Shown here one piece after another: positions 7,773 through 19,582 of a DNA stretch of 64,000 bases (the stretch's first letter is position 1; the number at the start of each line of letters is the position of its first letter). The translations under genes and the position numbers were made by a program. The stretch spans positions 62,001 through 126,000 of the forward strand of contig NZ_BEWL01000008.1 in the NCBI RefSeq assembly GCF_002723915.1. Reading direction: 5' to 3'. Origin of the DNA: Gluconobacter albidus. Lineage in GTDB: Bacteria > Pseudomonadota > Alphaproteobacteria > Acetobacterales > Acetobacteraceae. The notes under the pieces are model-generated. The model was not told the origin of the DNA. It worked only from the letters and a program-made list of their open reading frames with translations, and searched no databases.

Positions 7773-8782
7773 CAGAGTGCTGGCACGATCTGCTCGACCG
7801 TGAAGCCGTCCTGATGCAGGAGGGCGGGCAGTCCTTTCGGCCCCGCCATATGAAGGGAGCCCACCGCCACGAACAGCGAGGTTCCGCTTTCATGGATCTT
7901 TGCAATTTTTGCAGCCATTCCGACATTCCGATCGTCCAGAAGGCGCGACATGAAGCGCCGTTCCTGCGCGGTGTTCAGGCAGTCACACCAGTCGTGGTAC
8001 GCATCCAGCCGTTTCACGTCACTCGAGGCCCACATCTCCGCAAGCCGCCGGTTTTCAGTCTGGGTTTTGCCAGACGATACGCCCCTGATGATGTCATCGA
8101 TGAACGCATCCTCGTCCACCGCATCCGGCCCAATCAAAAGGTCACGCTGCATCTGCACCGTCTCCAGCCCGATCAGAGGCTTCTTCAGGCTCCCGGCCAT
8201 GCCCTGCAGCACGGCATCGACGGCATAATCCGGATAATAGCCGTCCCCGCGTGAGGCCAGGGATTCGACGCCAGCGGCCTCCACGCCAACGGCTACATGC
8301 GCGAATGCTGCACTCGGCACGCATTGCTGATCCATGAGGGCATCCACCTTCGCCTTGCGTCCGGACTGCACGAGATGCCCCCAGCGCGCCGCATCTTCGG
8401 GTTGGCGCAGGATGGTCGCAGTATCGGGGGCGTTCAGATCAAGCTCCAGCGCGACCTTACTGCTGTGCAGGATCGCAGAGCGTGTCAGCGGACCGGGCAT
8501 CAGCCAGTCCTGCTTCGCGACATGCAGCGTCCCGTACAGCCACGACGAATGGCCGTCCTTCGTCACTTTCCACAAAAAACCCCGGTCCGGCGCTGTCTGG
8601 AACATCTGCGCCATCCGGGACTTGTCCGGCACGCTCGTCGCCGTTGGACAGCGCGGGGCTTGTGCCTGTGCCACAATCCCGGCTCCCGCGTAGAAACCGA
8701 AGACAAGCCCTGCAACAGACTGGAAAAGACGATGTGCCCGCACGGATCTGCCTTCTGAAAAAAGCGCCATATCCGGCATCAT
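7772..8782 (-). CDS. TraB/GumN family secreted protein
   Basis: About 336 residues. The start at 8782 has AGGAG six bases upstream; a longer in-frame reading would overlap ileS. An N-terminal hydrophobic signal ends near VAQAQA. The mature part opens with LWKVTKDGHSSWLYGTLHV, the hallmark of the TraB/GumN (PF01963) family, and ends with VAVGSLHMAGPKGLPALLHQDGF, a second family signature. The family is structurally related to erythromycin-esterase/TIKI metalloproteases, but bacterial members are mostly uncharacterised. It is coupled with the Sel1 gene downstream and divergent from ileS. Confidence 0.75.
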   Translation of the reverse strand: MMPDMALFSEGRSVRAHRLFQSVAGLVFGFYAGAGIVAQAQAPRCPTATSVPDKSRMAQMFQTAPDRGFLWKVTKDGHSSWLYGTLHVAKQDWLMPGPLTRSAILHSSKVALELDLNAPDTATILRQPEDAARWGHLVQSGRKAKVDALMDQQCVPSAAFAHVAVGVEAAGVESLASRGDGYYPDYAVDAVLQGMAGSLKKPLIGLETVQMQRDLLIGPDAVDEDAFIDDIIRGVSSGKTQTENRRLAEMWASSDVKRLDAYHDWCDCLNTAQERRFMSRLLDDRNVGMAAKIAKIHESGTSLFVAVGSLHMAGPKGLPALLHQDGFTVEQIVPAL

Positions 8783-8912
8783 CCGCCACTCCTGCCGTCC
8801 CCGCAACCCGCGTCCGGAAGCTGGCCTGAGACAGGCCCGCATTGCTGCTTCCCTTAACCCCGGACTTGACCGGATTGGCTCCCGATCTCCATATGGTCCC
8901 CCCTTAGTGTGA

Positions 8913-11794
<2,882 letters not shown>

Positions 11795-11795
<1 letters not shown>

Positions 11796-12319
11796 TGTCC
11801 CTGTGGCATGACGGTATGAGCCGCACGGGGCGCATGGTTCTGGGCTTCGTTCTGCTGCTTCTGGTCCTTGTTCTGGATCAGGCCAGCAAGGACTGGATCC
11901 TGTATGCCTATCACCTGCCGGATCGCGGCTCGGTCGAGATCCTGCCGTTCCTGAACTTCACGATGGTCTGGAACCATGCCGTAACTTTCGGCATGTTCGG
12001 CGGTCTGGGCAGCCGGGGGCCCTGGATCTTCTGCGCTGTCTCGCTGATCGCGGTGGGGCTTCTGGTCTGGACGCTGATGCGTACGAAGCGCACGCTGGTG
12101 GCGGCGTCGTGTGGCGCGATCGCCGGGGGCGCCATTGGCAATGTCATTGACCGTTTGCGCTATGGCGCGGTCGTGGATTTCCTGCATGCCCATGCTTTCG
12201 GCTGGTCATGGTATGTCTTCAACGTCGCGGATTCCGGGATCGTCTGCGGTGTGGCCGTCTGGCTGATCGACTCCCTTCTCGCCGAACGTCAGGCCGCCAG
12301 AGCTTCGAACACGAAGTGA
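11795..12319 (+). CDS. lspA: Lipoprotein signal peptidase II
   Basis: A 174-residue inner-membrane protein with four predicted helices. The aspartyl protease dyad is present: Asp128 in DRLRYGAVVDFL and Asp146 in FNVADSGI. It removes signal peptides from prolipoproteins after lipidation. The window encodes several candidate substrates (CHAP lipoprotein, DUF3035 protein, the 23.4 kb lipoprotein, FlgH). The start overlaps the ileS stop, the usual ileS-lspA coupling of Proteobacteria. Confidence 0.95.
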
Positions 12320-12396
12320 TACGCTGGCGGAACTTGTTCCCACGTCCCGGTCCGGCCTTGCTCCCGCGCCGTGTGAACTGTAGGAGTGTTCCAATC

Positions 12397-12969
12397 ATGA
12401 TCGCGTCCCAGGGGCCCTCCATGCGTCGTAACCGTCTTTTCGTTGCCCGTCTCAGTGTCCAGATGGGTGCCATGGCTTCCGTCGGCCTGCTGCTTTCGGG
12501 CTGCTCGGGCGCCGATGTCTCCCGCGCGATCGGTCTCGAACGGGCCATGCCCGACGAGTACACCGTCACAACCCGCGCGCCGCTCTCCATGCCGCCTTCC
12601 GAGCAGATGCAGCTCCCCGGCGCGGCGGATGCCCATCGCCCGGACGAAAGCCCGCGCATGCAGGCGCTCGAAACGCTCTCGCCGGACACGGCCCTGCATC
12701 CGGACTCCGGTAAAGGCAGCACGGGGCAGACCGCACTGGTCGGACAGGTGGACAAGTCCGCCAATGCGCCGAACAATGCCGAACTCGGCGCGGCAGACGC
12801 CGGTTTCGTGGACAACCTGATGTTCTGGAAAGGCGGCAATGCCGGGTCCGTCGTCGATGGTGACGGCGAAAATCGTCGTATCCGCGAGAACTCGGCTCTG
12901 GGCCGCAACCCCGCAACGGGCGCCACCCCGACGGTCCGCAAGAAGAAAGCCTTCCTCGGCGTTCTCTGA
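12397..12969 (+). CDS. DUF3035/BamF-like outer-membrane lipoprotein
   Basis: About 190 residues (182 if ATG 12421 is used; AGGAG lies 11 bases before 12397). A lipoprotein signal ends at lipobox LSGC. The mature part carries PDEYTVTTRAPLSMPP, the conserved core of DUF3035 proteins, some of which have been described as BamF, an accessory lipoprotein of the alphaproteobacterial BAM complex. The remainder is low-complexity. Position after lspA is usual for Rhodospirillales. BAM membership here is inferred from the family, not shown by the sequence. Confidence 0.7.
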   Translation: MIASQGPSMRRNRLFVARLSVQMGAMASVGLLLSGCSGADVSRAIGLERAMPDEYTVTTRAPLSMPPSEQMQLPGAADAHRPDESPRMQALETLSPDTALHPDSGKGSTGQTALVGQVDKSANAPNNAELGAADAGFVDNLMFWKGGNAGSVVDGDGENRRIRENSALGRNPATGATPTVRKKKAFLGVL

Positions 12970-12975
12970 GTATGC

Positions 12976-13012
12976 CCGTTCCTTCCGCTCCCTGACGGGG
13001 CAGAAGGAACGG
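12976..13012 (+). other. Intercistronic hairpin before mutL
   Basis: CCGTTCCTTC pairs perfectly with GAAGGAACGG across a 17-base loop. No T-tract follows, so it is not a canonical terminator. It could reduce read-through into mutL or protect the upstream mRNA 3' end. Confidence 0.4.
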
Positions 13013-13056
13013 CCCTGTCTGCCGTCCGGCTCCAGTCCGGACGATGAGGAGGCATC

Positions 13057-14943
13057 GTGACCGAGGCCCCGTCCTTTCCCCGCCCCCCAAGCCGCCCAAC
13101 AATCCGTCGCTTGTCCGGTCATGTGATCGACCTGATCGCAGCGGGCGAGGTCATCGAACGTCCGGCCGCCGCGCTGAAGGAACTGGTCGAAAACGCCATT
13201 GATTCCGGCGCAACCCGCATCGTGGTCGCGCTGCGTGCAGGCGGGACGGACCGGATCGACGTTACGGATAATGGCTGCGGCATGAGCCCGCTTGAGCTGG
13301 AACTGGCTGTCGAGAGGCACTGCACTTCCAAACTTCAGGACGACCATCTCGTCCAGATCCGGACGCTCGGGTTCCGGGGCGAGGCGCTGCCCTCCATCGG
13401 CGCCAGCGCGCGGCTTTCCATCACGTCCCGCACGCCCGATGCCGACACCGCCTGGTGCATCCGCGTTGATGGCGGCGTCATCACCCCGCCACAGCCCGCC
13501 TCCGGCCCGGTCGGCACGCGCATCGTTGTGACGGACCTGTTCTTTGCCACCCCGGCGCGCCGCAAGTTCCTCAAGAGCGCGCGTGTCGAGAGCGGGCATG
13601 CCGAGTCCGTCATGCGGCGGCTGGCCCTGTCCGCGCCCCATTGCGCCATGCGTGTCCTGCTGGACGACAAGGTCCTGTTCGATCTGCCCGAACAAAGCCC
13701 GATCAGTCGTGCGGCGTCCATCCTCGAGACCACACCCGATACGCTGATCCCGCTCGACGAACAGCGCGGTGCGGTGCGCCTGTCGGGTTTTGCCTGTGGT
13801 CCGGCCCGGACCCGGGCGACCGGATCGGGGCAGTTTATTCTGGTCAACAACCGCCCGGTGACGGACCCGATGCTCCGCACCGCCATTCGCGTGGCCTATC
13901 GTCCCGTCATCGAACGCGGGCGCTTCCCGGTCATGGCGCTTCATCTGAAAGTGCCGCTGGAACGGCTGGACGTGAACGTCCATCCCGCCAAGACGGAACT
14001 GCGCTTCGCCGATGAAGCCGAAATCCGCTCCCTCGTCATCGGCGGTCTGGGGCGGGCTCTGGGGCATGGCTCGAAGGGCGGCGGCGGCATCCATGCGAGT
14101 TTCGCCCCGCGGTCTTCCATCGTCTATCCGCCCCGGTCACCAGAAATCCGGCCTCCGGAACTGCGCGAGACGATGCCGGCGCTGCCGTTGCAGGCCAGCC
14201 TGCCCCCAGCCTCGACGTCAGGATCTGAGCGTGCACCCCAAACCCCGCAGGCCGCGCCCCGTCAGGGTTTCGCGGAAACGGACCCCGCTTTCGCTCCCGC
14301 CGCCCGCGCCCCGCAGCAGCCCGAGGCGCTCGATCCGGCGTTCCCGCTCGGCGCGTCCATCGCGCAGGTTTTCGACACCTACATTCTCGCGCTTGCGCCC
14401 GATGGTGACCTGATCCTCGTGGACCAGCATGCGGCCCATGAACGCCTGACCCATGAGCGTCTGCGCGAACAATACGCGAGCGGCGGCACCCTGCGTGCGC
14501 AGGCCCTCCTCCTGCCCGAAGTGGTAGATCTGCCCCGCCGCGAGGCCGAGGCCCTTATGGCACGGGCGGAGGATCTGGCCAGACTCGGGATCGACCTCGA
14601 ATCCTTCGGCCCCGGCAGTGTGCTGCTGCGGTCGGTTCCGGCCCTTCTGGGCGCGCAGGACATTCAGGGCCTCCTGAAGGACGTCGCTGACGAACTGGCC
14701 AGCGATCCGGATCTGGATGCCGCCAGTACGGGAAGTTTCGCACATCATCTGGATGCCATTCTCGCGCGCATGGCCTGTCATGGAAGTATCCGCGCAGGTC
14801 GTCGTCTCAAGCCTGAAGAAATGGATGCCCTGCTGCGGGAGATGGAACGTACGCCGCGCGCCAATACCTGCTCGCATGGACGGCCCACATGGCTCAGACT
14901 GACACGACGGGAACTTGAACGCCTCTTTGGGCGCGTAAAATAA
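13057..14943 (+). CDS. mutL: DNA mismatch repair protein MutL
   Basis: A 628-residue protein starting at GTG with GAGGAGG six bases upstream. The N-terminal GHKL ATPase is clear: IAAGEVIERP, ELVENAIDSGAT, DNGCGM, GFRGEALPSI. A Pro/Ala-rich linker (about 345-430) leads to the C-terminal dimerisation domain. That domain carries DQHAAHERLTHE near residue 455, the DQHAx2Ex4E metal-binding endonuclease motif of MutL from organisms without MutH. It therefore probably nicks DNA itself after MutS activation. MutS is not in the window. Confidence 0.96.
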   Translation: MTEAPSFPRPPSRPTIRRLSGHVIDLIAAGEVIERPAAALKELVENAIDSGATRIVVALRAGGTDRIDVTDNGCGMSPLELELAVERHCTSKLQDDHLVQIRTLGFRGEALPSIGASARLSITSRTPDADTAWCIRVDGGVITPPQPASGPVGTRIVVTDLFFATPARRKFLKSARVESGHAESVMRRLALSAPHCAMRVLLDDKVLFDLPEQSPISRAASILETTPDTLIPLDEQRGAVRLSGFACGPARTRATGSGQFILVNNRPVTDPMLRTAIRVAYRPVIERGRFPVMALHLKVPLERLDVNVHPAKTELRFADEAEIRSLVIGGLGRALGHGSKGGGGIHASFAPRSSIVYPPRSPEIRPPELRETMPALPLQASLPPASTSGSERAPQTPQAAPRQGFAETDPAFAPAARAPQQPEALDPAFPLGASIAQVFDTYILALAPDGDLILVDQHAAHERLTHERLREQYASGGTLRAQALLLPEVVDLPRREAEALMARAEDLARLGIDLESFGPGSVLLRSVPALLGAQDIQGLLKDVADELASDPDLDAASTGSFAHHLDAILARMACHGSIRAGRRLKPEEMDALLREMERTPRANTCSHGRPTWLRLTRRELERLFGRVK

Positions 14944-15024
14944 CACGCAGGGTTGAAGAGTGGTTTCTTGCAGCCCCATGTTAGGACCAGCGGCGATCAC
15001 TTTGCCGACAGGAAAGACAACAGA

Positions 15025-16767
15025 ATGTCAGCGTCACTACAAGGCAGTTCCGAGGCCAGCTCAGAAGTCAGCGATGCCTCGCTTATCCACTCTCTCCGCG
15101 CCATTCTCGGGGCGCGACATGTCCTGACGACACCTTCGGCGACCTATCGCTTCCGCAAGGGGTTCCGTTTCGGCATGGGAGACGTGGTGGCGGTGCTTCA
15201 GCCGGGCAGCCTTGTCGAATTGTGGCGTGCCGCGAAGCTCTGCGCTGAGTCCGGTCGGATCATCATCATGCAGGCCGCCAATACGGGCCTGACGGGCGGC
15301 TCCACCCCTGATGGCAACGACTATGACCGGGGCGTGGTCATCATCAGCACAAACCGTCTGGACGGCATCCACCTGATTGGCGAGGGGCGGCAGGTCGTGT
15401 GTCTGCCCGGTTCCACCCTGCATGATCTGGAAGACAAACTCGCTGCCATTGGCCGCGAACCGCATTCCGTGATCGGGTCGTCCTGTATCGGTGCGTCGGT
15501 TCTGGGCGGTGTCAGCAACAATTCCGGCGGTGCGCTGGTCCAGCGTGGTCCCGCCTTCACCGAAATGGCGCTGTTCGGCCAGATGGGTCCGGACGGCAAA
15601 CTGCATCTCGTCAATCATCTCGGCATCCGTCTGGACGGCAACCCGGAACAGATCCTCGCCGCCGTGCAGGCCGGACAGCTTCCCGAAGCCGCCATCGACT
15701 GGAACGCCGGACGCGGTCACGACGAAAATTACGCCACCCATGTCCGGGACGTGGATGCCAATACGCCCGCCCGGTTCAATGCCGATCCCAACCGCTGGTA
15801 TGAAGCTGCGGGATGCGCGGGCAAGCTGGTCGTGTTTGCGGTCCGCCTGGACACATTCGAGGCGAACAAAAACCCGGCCGTGTTCTATATCGGGACGAAC
15901 AGCACGTCCGATCTTGAAGACCTGCGCCGTCATGCCCTGACCCATTTTGACGAACTGCCGATCGCCGGTGAGTACCTGCACCGTGATGCGTTCGACATCG
16001 CCGAGAAATACGGTAAGGACACGTTTGCGGTCATCCGCTATTTCGGCACGAAATACCTGCCGAAATTCTTCTCGATGAAGTCCCGCTTCGACGTTTTCGC
16101 GCAGAAACTGCCGTTCCTGTCCGATCATTTCAGCGATCTGGCGATGCAGGTCCTCAGCCACTTCCTGCCGAAGCAGCTTCCCCGGCGCATGTGCGAGTAC
16201 CGTGACCGTTTCGAGCATCACCTGATGCTCAAGGTCTCGGCCCCCATGACCGCGCCCGTTCGGACCTATCTGGAACAGTGGGCCTCAGGCACGGGGGGCG
16301 CTTTCTTCGAATGTACGCCCGAAGAAGGCAAGCTTGCCTTCCTGCACCGCTTTGCCGCGGCCGGTGCTGCCGTGCGGTACCGCGCAATCCACACGAAAAC
16401 GGCCGAAGACATCGTGGCGCTCGATGTCGCCCTGCGCCGCAATGATCGTGAGTGGTTCGAGGTTCTGCCGAAGGAGATCGAGGACAAGATCATCGTCAAA
16501 CTCTATTACGGTCATTTCTTCTGCCACGTGATGCACCAGGATTACGTGATCAAAAAGGGCTACAACGCCATGCAGGTGGAGCACGACATGCTCCCCGGAC
16601 TGGACGCCCGCGGCGCGCGCTATCCGGCGGAACACAATGTCGGGCATCTCTACAAGGCGCCGGACGAGATGGTCGCCCATTACCGCAGCCTCGATCCGTG
16701 CAACTGCTTCAATCCGGGCATTGGCCTTGCGACAAAGACCCGGAACTGGGTTGCCGAGAGCGTCTGA
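15025..16767 (+). CDS. dld: Quinone-dependent D-lactate dehydrogenase
   Basis: About 580 residues; ATG 15025 is chosen because AGGAAAG lies about eight bases upstream, whereas the longer reading starts at TTG. The N-terminal FAD-binding PCMH half has QAANTGLTGGSTP and SCIGASVLGGVSNNSGGAL. The C-terminal half is the membrane-associated Lact-deh-memb domain (CEYRDRFEHHLMLK, HNVGHLYKAP, DPCNCFNPGIG). It oxidises D-lactate to pyruvate and passes electrons to ubiquinone at the inner membrane, in keeping with the oxidative metabolism of acetic acid bacteria. It is convergent with the TonB receptor gene that follows. Confidence 0.92.
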   Translation: MSASLQGSSEASSEVSDASLIHSLRAILGARHVLTTPSATYRFRKGFRFGMGDVVAVLQPGSLVELWRAAKLCAESGRIIIMQAANTGLTGGSTPDGNDYDRGVVIISTNRLDGIHLIGEGRQVVCLPGSTLHDLEDKLAAIGREPHSVIGSSCIGASVLGGVSNNSGGALVQRGPAFTEMALFGQMGPDGKLHLVNHLGIRLDGNPEQILAAVQAGQLPEAAIDWNAGRGHDENYATHVRDVDANTPARFNADPNRWYEAAGCAGKLVVFAVRLDTFEANKNPAVFYIGTNSTSDLEDLRRHALTHFDELPIAGEYLHRDAFDIAEKYGKDTFAVIRYFGTKYLPKFFSMKSRFDVFAQKLPFLSDHFSDLAMQVLSHFLPKQLPRRMCEYRDRFEHHLMLKVSAPMTAPVRTYLEQWASGTGGAFFECTPEEGKLAFLHRFAAAGAAVRYRAIHTKTAEDIVALDVALRRNDREWFEVLPKEIEDKIIVKLYYGHFFCHVMHQDYVIKKGYNAMQVEHDMLPGLDARGARYPAEHNVGHLYKAPDEMVAHYRSLDPCNCFNPGIGLATKTRNWVAESV

Positions 16768-16782
16768 CGCTCCCGACTCTCC

Positions 16783-18927
16783 TTAGAATGCGGCGGTCAG
16801 GTTCATGTTAAAAGACCGCCCCATTCCCGGCAACGGCCCCAGAACACCCGTAGCGTCGTAATCCCCCAGCGAGAGGCCGCCCAGCGGCAGGTAATATCGC
16901 TGGTTCAGCACGTTCGCGAGTTCGGCATTGAGCGTGAAATACCGCCAGCGATAGCTCCCCCCAAGCCCCAGCAGAGCATAGCCGGGCGTGCGGGGCTCGT
17001 TGCGTAGCCAGTCCACGGTGTCCTTGGATTTCACGAGCGTCACCTCGACGCGACCTGTCCAGTTCTCATAGGTCTCGTGCAGCCCGATCAGGCCATTCGC
17101 AGGCATCTGGTGATACAGGCCCGAATGCGTCACCAGATCCACACCGCGCACCCAGTTGATGTTCCCGACCAGCTCGCCCCGTCCATAAGCCGTCCTGTCC
17201 CACAGACGCACGGAGCCTAAGGCATTGATGCCATAGCTCTGGGCGTTGTGATTGACGAAACCCAGCATCGACAGGCCGTTCGAGAAGCTGCTCAACCGTC
17301 GGACGTTAATGTAATTGTGCGTATAGGTATAAAACGGCTGGATCTTCAGATCCCAGTGCTGGGTCGGGTTCGGATCATGCCAGTCCACTGTGACACTGGC
17401 CGTATTCGCGACCTCGGGCGACAGGTTCAGGTTCCCCACATAGCCGTTGCCATCGCCAAACCAGCCGATCATCCGCGTCGCCATGCTGCCCATGCCCCAG
17501 GCATAACGCTCATAGAGGTTTGGCGAGCGCGTCTTGCGGGCATAACCCCCTTCGATGGACAGGCTGTCCAGTGGCTTCCAGCGGCCCGTCGCGGTCACGT
17601 CGAAATTGACGTCCGTGCGCCCGCGTGACGCCTGGTTGAACCGCTCCGCCGCCATCGCATCGGCCATGGACATCATCCCGGTCCAGGAATAGGGCGCGAC
17701 CTTGCCCGTATTCATCATCACCAGATCGTTGCGAAATCCGAGCTGTGTGGAAAAGCGGGGTAGCCACTGCGCGTCCCATTCCGCGAAATGACCCAGCCGG
17801 TCCCGATGGCCGTTATTGATGTTGTGATAGGTGCTCGGCCCCATCATCATGCTGCCCTGAAGCGGCGGCCACCAGTCGTTCAGTCCGTTATGGTCGAAGG
17901 AGCTGCCCAGCTTGAGCGTGTGCTTCAGCCCGAGCGGAATGGTCGCCTTGATCGCATAGGTCGCCGTCCGCGCATCCGTATTCATCGGCATACCCGTGGT
18001 CGCGCTGTGACCGCCCTTGTCCGAAAGCATGTCCATGACATGCGTCACCCGCTGCCAGGAGCCGCGCACATCGAGCGTGCCCCAGTCGAAGTCGCCCTTG
18101 TACTTGCCGTTCACGAAGGTGGAGCGGTTATTGGTCATGTCCATGTACTGGTTGGGAAAGCCCTCATAGGGGATGTCCTGCTGACCGAAGGTCAGGGCCA
18201 GAAGATGGTTGGCCTTCTTCACGCCCAGCGTCACGGCATGGTTGAAGCTCAGATACTCGGTGGACCGCACCTGTTTCCCGCTCCCGCCTGCCTGATAGTC
18301 GCTGGCATGGGAATAGGACGCCGTATAGCGCAGGCTGAACATGTCATTGGCGACCGTCAAAGACCCCGAAGCCCCCGAGCCGCCGCCATTGCTGCGGTAA
18401 TCGCCACGAACATGCCCCGTCACAAGAATATCGCCCGTTTTGGCAAATAGCGGGTCCTTGCGCTCGATCTCCACGGTTCCTCCGATGCTGTCTCCGCCCA
18501 GACTCACGGGCGTGATCCCCGCAATCGCTACCGCACGCGAGACGCTGTCTGGATCGACGTAGGACATGGCGGGATTCATATGGTTCGGACAGGCGGCATC
18601 AATCCGCATCCCGTCCACGAGCGTCGCCACCCGGTCGTCGGCCATACCGTTCAGGACTGGCAGGGCGGAGACACCACCTGCGGAATAGGTGCTGTAACCG
18701 AGTGCATGGTCCAGAAGATGCGCCGTATCCGCGCTGGTCGTCTGGGGCTGGTGTACGCCGATGACACGCAACTGTTCGGCCTTGGCGGATTCGACGGAGT
18801 CCGGCGGAGAGAGGGCATCCTGTGCAGACGCCGCTGAAAAGGTGCTCAGGGTAAAAATGATGGCCGTCAGGCACGGGCGCGCATGACCTGCGTTTGCGCC
18901 CGTACGCATACTGAAAAGGGGGAACAT
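16783..18927 (-). CDS. TonB-dependent receptor, probable copper receptor (OprC/NosA type)
   Basis: About 714 residues from ATG 18927 (GAGG upstream). A signal peptide ends near AASAQ; an LRVIGV TonB box follows. The plug contains RVATLVDGMRIDAACPNHMNP, where the Cys-Pro-Asn-His-Met cluster resembles copper receptors of the OprC/NosA group. The barrel has several Met/His-rich loops (GHSATTGMPMN, WTGMMSMADAM, MMMGPSTYH) suited to soft-metal binding and ends in an aromatic residue (AAF). The upstream His-rich DUF2946-like gene supports a copper role. Copper specificity is inferred; zinc or another soft metal is the alternative. Confidence 0.72.
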   Translation of the reverse strand: MFPLFSMRTGANAGHARPCLTAIIFTLSTFSAASAQDALSPPDSVESAKAEQLRVIGVHQPQTTSADTAHLLDHALGYSTYSAGGVSALPVLNGMADDRVATLVDGMRIDAACPNHMNPAMSYVDPDSVSRAVAIAGITPVSLGGDSIGGTVEIERKDPLFAKTGDILVTGHVRGDYRSNGGGSGASGSLTVANDMFSLRYTASYSHASDYQAGGSGKQVRSTEYLSFNHAVTLGVKKANHLLALTFGQQDIPYEGFPNQYMDMTNNRSTFVNGKYKGDFDWGTLDVRGSWQRVTHVMDMLSDKGGHSATTGMPMNTDARTATYAIKATIPLGLKHTLKLGSSFDHNGLNDWWPPLQGSMMMGPSTYHNINNGHRDRLGHFAEWDAQWLPRFSTQLGFRNDLVMMNTGKVAPYSWTGMMSMADAMAAERFNQASRGRTDVNFDVTATGRWKPLDSLSIEGGYARKTRSPNLYERYAWGMGSMATRMIGWFGDGNGYVGNLNLSPEVANTASVTVDWHDPNPTQHWDLKIQPFYTYTHNYINVRRLSSFSNGLSMLGFVNHNAQSYGINALGSVRLWDRTAYGRGELVGNINWVRGVDLVTHSGLYHQMPANGLIGLHETYENWTGRVEVTLVKSKDTVDWLRNEPRTPGYALLGLGGSYRWRYFTLNAELANVLNQRYYLPLGGLSLGDYDATGVLGPLPGMGRSFNMNLTAAF

Positions 18928-19042
18928 GATCCACATCCTCGACTGATCTGAAATCCAGTCACAGCGGATCACGCCCCGCAGGCCTGTCCCGAAAAAGACA
19001 GACTGCAGGTCCCTTCGTCCTCCGCCATGACCACAATGGGAT

Positions 19043-19477
19043 TCAGAAGAGGCGAGGTGGCCCTCGGGATGGGGGAAGCAGCCGCCAGATCGCGGGAGGC
19101 GCACGCGGCGCACCGGGTGTCTGGCGGATCTGACGTCCTGGGGTCCCACAGGTTGGCAATACAGGCAGGCTGGCCAGAATGACCGCCAGAAGCTGTAACA
19201 GGGGACAAAGCGGGCAGGTGCCGTCATGCGAATGGTGATGATGCTGATGTCCAGCGGTCATGCCGGGCATCGGCCCGGACATGTGCTCCATCATCACCAT
19301 GGGGGAAGGTGCAATGTCGATGCCCGTCAGGCGCTCGATCGTCGCCCGGGGACTTTCTTCGGGATAGGAACATCCTTGAAGAACGAGCTGCCCCAGAAAC
19401 CCCAGAAGAACCACGGCGATGACTGCCAGCGCAGGCAAACCGGAGCGTCGGTTCGAAGGGGGAAAGAGGCGGGACAT
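19043..19477 (-). CDS. DUF2946-like His-rich membrane protein
   Basis: About 144 residues with two hydrophobic segments (about residues 13-33 and 95-112). Between them lies a metal-binding-like stretch: MVMMEHMSGPMPGM, then GHQHHHHSHDGTCPLCPLLQLL. Met-rich and His-rich runs plus a CxxC pair next to a transmembrane helix are typical of DUF2946 proteins, which often sit beside TonB-dependent copper receptors. The Arg/Pro-rich C-terminal tail shows nothing recognisable. The start at 19477 lacks a good ribosome binding site. Role inferred: periplasmic copper binding or sensing alongside the downstream receptor. Confidence 0.55.
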   Translation of the reverse strand: MSRLFPPSNRRSGLPALAVIAVVLLGFLGQLVLQGCSYPEESPRATIERLTGIDIAPSPMVMMEHMSGPMPGMTAGHQHHHHSHDGTCPLCPLLQLLAVILASLPVLPTCGTPGRQIRQTPGAPRAPPAIWRLLPPSRGPPRLF

Positions 19478-19582
19478 GACGCCCGCATCTGGCGCCCGCA
19501 TCCCCTACCGGTCAAGAGCGCGAAATACGTCCCGACCCTATATTTCTGTCTGTTTTCAGCCGATTATAGGGCCCGCATTGCG

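Noticed and set aside
12289-14094. 601-codon open frame antisense to the DUF3035 gene and mutL
   Set aside because: Covers two real genes on the other strand and reads as low-complexity shadow sequence.
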